Origin: Aquimarina muelleri DSM 19832
Lineage (GTDB): Bacteria; Bacteroidota; Bacteroidia; Flavobacteriales; Flavobacteriaceae
Direction of reading: 5' to 3'
DNA length: 64,000 bases
Assembly (NCBI RefSeq): GCF_000430665.1
Contig: NZ_AUML01000005.1
Coordinates: 1 to 64,000 of the forward strand
Part shown: piece after piece, positions 60,714-64,000 of the stretch
Position numbering within the stretch: position 1 is the first letter of the stretch
Layout: every line of letters begins with the position of its first letter
Made by a program: the position numbers and the translations under genes
The notes under the pieces: generated by a model
Told to the model about the DNA's origin: nothing
What the model saw: only the letters and a program-made list of their open reading frames with translations
Database searches by the model: none

Positions 60714-60876
60714 ATACGATTTACGGATGAGAATTGCGTATAAATAATTGCAAAGGTTTTTCGCTAGATTGATGAATCAAATTAAAGAATAGTCATAGCT
60801 ATTGTTTCATTTTATGAAGAAAATATAGTAGAAAAAGAATGCGATTATATGCGAGATTTTTATTCGTAAATCGTAT
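60714..60876. repeat. 163-nt element bounded by 12-bp inverted repeats
   Basis: ATACGATTTACG (60714-60725) and CGTAAATCGTAT (60865-60876) are exact inverted repeats. Inside, GAATTGCGTATAA and TTATATGCGAGATTTT are imperfectly complementary. The element fills the space between convergent genes and encodes nothing. MITE-like or a long structured RNA end. Confidence 0.5.
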
Positions 60877-60893
60877 AATACCTCAATCAAAAC

Positions 60894-61253
60894 TTAAAAA
60901 TGATAAAAAGCATCCTCCAAATGTTCAATCCTAGTTCCTGATTTATTTTTTATAATGGCAATGATATCAAAACGCACTTCTACATCCAAATCCTTATCTA
61001 CAACATAATTATTAATAGCTTTTACCAAAGATTGAATTTGTTTGGGTTTTACAAAATCCTGAGGATTTCCAAATTCTGGTGTGCTTCTGGTTTTAACCTC
61101 TACTGCTACTACAATCGCATCTTTTTGAGCAATTATATCTATTTCGGACTTTAAATAACGATAATTCTTTTCTAGAATGTCATATCCTTTGTCTACTAAA
61201 AAATCTATAGCTAGTTTTTCTCCTTTTTTACCAAGTACATTATGTTCTGCCAT
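60894..61253 (-). CDS. YraN-family (UPF0102) endonuclease-like protein
   Basis: 119 aa. GKKGEKLAIDFLVDKGYDIL, EKNYRYLKSEIDIIAQKDAI and VVAVEVKTRS give the Holliday-junction-resolvase-like E...D...ExK nuclease core (EIDII, EVKTR). Full length for the family; biochemical role in vivo not established. Ends with RIEHLEDAFYHF. 2 nt after the LdcA-like stop, so one transcript. Confidence 0.92.
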   Translation of the reverse strand: MAEHNVLGKKGEKLAIDFLVDKGYDILEKNYRYLKSEIDIIAQKDAIVVAVEVKTRSTPEFGNPQDFVKPKQIQSLVKAINNYVVDKDLDVEVRFDIIAIIKNKSGTRIEHLEDAFYHF

Positions 61254-61255
61254 AG

Positions 61256-62152
61256 TTATATATACTCTAAAACCACTTCCGTTTTATCTATTTGCAAAGA
61301 CACTTCTGCACCAAGCATCAATGCTCTATTATCTTCCAAATGCCCCATAGGAAAATTAAACGCTACAGGAAAGTCATATTCTTTTACAATATCCAAAATA
61401 ATTCTTTTATATTTTTTACCAAACGGAATATTATTATCATGCATCTTGGTCATTCCTCCTACAATCAATCCTGATAATTTATCAAAATACCCATTACGTT
61501 TCAAATTTTGTAGCATCCGATCTATATGATAAAGATATTCATCCAGGTCTTCTATACATAAAATTTTACCCGAAGTATCTATCGAAGAAGCAGAACCACA
61601 CAAAGAATATAGTATAGATAAATTGCCCCCTACTAATTGCCCTTTGCATTTACCTTGGATATTTTTTTTAGAAGAAGGCACACTATATTTCATTTTTTTG
61701 CCAAACAAAGTTTTTTTTAATGAATTAATGGATGGAATAGTACTTTTATGTATATCTATTGGCATAGGAGCATGTATAGTAGCTATTCCAAAATTATGAA
61801 TATGAGAATGTAAGACCGTAATATCAGAATACCCAATAATCCATTTAGGGGTTTTTATAAATGTAGAAAAATCGACTTTATCTATAATTCTAACAGTACC
61901 ATACCCTCCTCTGGCACACCAAATAGCTTTAATCTCTTTATCTTCCAACATCTTTTGAAAATCATATGCTCGTTCCTGATCAGATCCAGCAAATTGATTA
62001 TTTTCTTTACCTATTGTTGAACCTATAACTGGTTCTAAACCCCAAGATTTAAGAATATGAATAGCATCGTTTATCTCTTTAAAATCAACCTTTCTGGCAG
62101 TAGAAACAATAGCAATTTTATCTTCTTTTTTAACAAAATCAGGAGTAGCCAT
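61256..62152 (-). CDS. ldcA: LD-carboxypeptidase (murein tetrapeptide carboxypeptidase)
   Basis: 298 aa S66 peptidase that removes the terminal D-Ala from murein tetrapeptides in the cytoplasm during peptidoglycan recycling. KEDKIAIVSTARKVDFKEIN at the N-terminus, WCARGGYGTVRIIDKVDFST, nucleophile Ser in WIIGYSDITVLHSHIHN, then GGNLSILYSLCGSAS and CIEDLDEYLYHIDRML (Glu) and FPMGHLEDNRALMLGAEVSL (His). Full length. Confidence 0.92.
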   Translation of the reverse strand: MATPDFVKKEDKIAIVSTARKVDFKEINDAIHILKSWGLEPVIGSTIGKENNQFAGSDQERAYDFQKMLEDKEIKAIWCARGGYGTVRIIDKVDFSTFIKTPKWIIGYSDITVLHSHIHNFGIATIHAPMPIDIHKSTIPSINSLKKTLFGKKMKYSVPSSKKNIQGKCKGQLVGGNLSILYSLCGSASSIDTSGKILCIEDLDEYLYHIDRMLQNLKRNGYFDKLSGLIVGGMTKMHDNNIPFGKKYKRIILDIVKEYDFPVAFNFPMGHLEDNRALMLGAEVSLQIDKTEVVLEYI

Positions 62153-62259
62153 ATTTTAAATTTTAAATTTTCAGACACGAATTAACAAAGACTTTCGTTA
62201 TAATCTATTATATTGTACACAATTTTGTCCCTTCTACTCTATTTTAAACTTAATTGCCT

Positions 62260-63756
62260 ATGATGATGTCAGATACTTCTTGTAATCTAGCTTCCTTAAC
62301 AGAATATGTTCCATCTCCAGAAAATCCATGGAATGTAAGTAAGATAAATCACTTATATCGTAGGATTGCTTTTGGAGCATCTAAAACCGAGGTATTAGCT
62401 GCGTTAGCTCAAAACAATCCATCTGCCTTAGTTGATCAACTTATAGATGATGCTCTTGCATTAAACATTACACCGCCTCCCTCTTGGGGGCTCTGGAACA
62501 GAGATCAGTTCGATAATGCTCCTTTAGAGACCTTTGAGTATCGACAAGAAGGTAAAAAGCAAATGATAACAGATTTATTACAAAATAAAGTAAGAGAACG
62601 TCTTACTTTATTCTGGAGTAATCACTTTGTGACCGAAGATAACACCTATCAAAGCCCCGCATATCAATCTCAATATTACAACCTTTTACAAATACATGCT
62701 CTAGGTAATTTTAGAGATTTTGTATACGATATTGGTATATGCAATGCAATGTTAGTGTACCTTAACGGTGATGAAAACATAAAAGACAGACCTAATGAAA
62801 ATTATGCGAGAGAACTGTATGAATTATTTACTCTTGGTGTAGACAATAGCTATACAGAAAGTGATATACAAGAAACCGCAAAAGCTCTAACAGGATATGT
62901 AAACACAAATAATATATCTTGGGGAGATATTGTTTTTGATCCAAGCAAATTTAGTAATGATTCTAAAAATATTTTTGGGCAAGTTGGAAATTGGACGTAT
63001 GATGATGTAATCAATATTTTATTTCTACAAAGAGAAACACAGGTTGCTACTTTTATTTGTGCAAAGTTATATAGGTATTTTGTAAGTCCAACTTGTAATG
63101 ATACTATCGTTGCAGAAATGGTACAAACTTTTATAGCTAATAATTATAATATTGCTACCGTACTTCGACAACTTTTTAAAAGTGAACATTTTTTTAATAT
63201 AGAAGCCATAGGTACAATCATTAAAAGTCCTTGTGATTTAAACATTAGTTTTTTTAATGAAATTGGGTTTGCCCTACCTGCAGATGTTGATCTTATGGAT
63301 TTTTATAGAAACACCGTACGAATTTTAGGGCAAGATGTATTAAGCCCTATTGATGTTGAAGGTTGGCAAGGAGACGAAGATTGGATCAGTCCCGACTTAC
63401 TAATTGGGCGCTGGGAGAGTATTCGCTATATTCTTTCCAAAGCTTGGAGCCACAATCAAGATCAATTTAAAGATTTTTTGATAGGAATGCCTATTGGTGA
63501 GCCAGGGGATGGAAATTTAGTCGTTACTACAGACGATGTTACCCTTGTAGTAAAAACTATTCTTTTATATTTTTTCCCAAGAGGAATAACAGATCCCGTT
63601 ATTTTCGCAGAAGCTTTAGGAGTATTTAAAATTGATGGTATACCCGAAAATTATTTTGAAGACGGAACATGGACACTAGGATATCCAGAAATACCACAAC
63701 AATTTGCTGCTTTACTAAATTACATTGCAGAAATCCCTGAATTCCAACTTAAATAA
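62260..63756 (+). CDS. DUF1800 protein
   Basis: 498 aa from ATG 62260 (a TTG two codons earlier also fits). DUF1800 signature: NHLYRRIAFGASKTEVLAAL, KVRERLTLFWSNHFVTEDNT, NYARELYELFTLGVDNSYTE, DIQETAKALTGYVN. No signal peptide is obvious. Followed 6 nt later by a DUF1501 gene, the usual pair in Bacteroidetes and Planctomycetes. Function unknown; often assigned to exported redox or envelope processes. Confidence 0.92.
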   Translation: MMMSDTSCNLASLTEYVPSPENPWNVSKINHLYRRIAFGASKTEVLAALAQNNPSALVDQLIDDALALNITPPPSWGLWNRDQFDNAPLETFEYRQEGKKQMITDLLQNKVRERLTLFWSNHFVTEDNTYQSPAYQSQYYNLLQIHALGNFRDFVYDIGICNAMLVYLNGDENIKDRPNENYARELYELFTLGVDNSYTESDIQETAKALTGYVNTNNISWGDIVFDPSKFSNDSKNIFGQVGNWTYDDVINILFLQRETQVATFICAKLYRYFVSPTCNDTIVAEMVQTFIANNYNIATVLRQLFKSEHFFNIEAIGTIIKSPCDLNISFFNEIGFALPADVDLMDFYRNTVRILGQDVLSPIDVEGWQGDEDWISPDLLIGRWESIRYILSKAWSHNQDQFKDFLIGMPIGEPGDGNLVVTTDDVTLVVKTILLYFFPRGITDPVIFAEALGVFKIDGIPENYFEDGTWTLGYPEIPQQFAALLNYIAEIPEFQLK

Positions 63757-63762
63757 AATCCA

Positions 63763-64000
63763 ATGTCCGATACTAATAAACCCTATACTATACAATCCAA
63801 CAAAAAAGGTTCTTGTAATACCGAGGATCATGTAAAATGGAATCGAAGATCTTTTCTACAAGCATTAGGTCTAGTAGGAGGAGGCACCATGATGCTTGCA
63901 AATACACCCCTCTCTGTTTCAAGACCATCACCCCTATCCATAGCACTTAGTCAAGCCGAAAATGATAACATATTAATTCTTTGCAGGTTAAGTGGTGGAA
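63763..64000 (+). CDS. DUF1501 protein (5' part), Tat-type leader
   Basis: 79 codons in the window, open to the edge. MSDTNKPYTIQSNKKGSCNT, then KWNRRSFLQALGLVGGGTMM: the R-R-S-F-L twin-arginine motif followed by a hydrophobic stretch. ILILCRLSGG near the end is the usual start of the DUF1501 fold. Partner of the DUF1800 gene 6 nt upstream. Confidence 0.85.
   Translation, partial: MSDTNKPYTIQSNKKGSCNTEDHVKWNRRSFLQALGLVGGGTMMLANTPLSVSRPSPLSIALSQAENDNILILCRLSGG

Overview
The window (about one third G+C by eye) looks like a chromosome segment of a marine Flavobacteriaceae bacterium, close to Aquimarina-type genomes. The evidence is Bacteroidetes-type TAnnTTTG -7 promoter boxes, a T9SS C-terminal sorting domain, DUF2723, DUF4286 and DUF6428 proteins, HTTM, a fused OlsF-type acyltransferase, and Flavobacteriia-like versions of prs, rplY, ribF, serS and mfd. 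Genus is inference.

Layout. (1) 1-9.35 kb is accessory DNA: the start of an unknown gene, a VgrG spike protein, two unknown gene pairs, a divergently transcribed phage-like regulator locus with a 13-bp palindromic operator, a three-gene membrane/lipoprotein operon, two paralogous ~65-aa proteins, and a large serine recombinase whose C-terminus is encoded by the antisense strand of a tRNA-Leu(CAA) gene. (2) 9.4-24.6 kb is mostly housekeeping: prs, rplY, pth, ribF, HTTM, a TPR histidine kinase, DUF2293, serS, a TPR protein, DUF4286-rsmA, mgtE, a thioesterase, and an unlisted 59-aa Cys-rich GG-leader peptide. (3) 24.7-31.1 kb holds a YadA-like-head/T9SS adhesin, a DUF2723 membrane protein and a methyltransferase. 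It is bracketed by the thioesterase gene and a 21-codon copy of that gene's 3' end, which suggests insertion of a block. (4) 31.2-44.5 kb: cupin, serA-like dehydrogenase, HD protein, DUF805, TM2, an ArsR-DUF6428-GNAT cluster, olsF-like, aspartate kinase, GNAT, fbp, and a four-gene Ras-like GTPase/hybrid-kinase operon. (5) 44.5-51.8 kb: TerB-like protein, a sigma-54-type promoter driving a 33-codon ORF with its own terminator, a MITE, a class V aminotransferase, a TspO-like protein and mfd. (6) 51.8-58.1 kb: a 41-bp x7 tandem repeat, then an effector-like protein followed by three tandem YwqK-type lipoproteins. The second and third lipoprotein genes are each preceded by an orphan copy of the effector gene's 3' end. 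(7) 58.5-64 kb: a secreted unknown, an XRE-membrane fusion, yraN, ldcA, DUF1800 and the start of DUF1501.

The most unusual features are the effector-3'-end/YwqK immunity-like array, the sigma-54 mini-gene, the GG-leader peptide, the recombinase/tRNA overlap, the Ras-like GTPase operon, and several families of small dispersed hairpin repeats. Two of those repeats settle start-site or insertion questions. All calls come from reading the sequence; no database search was run.
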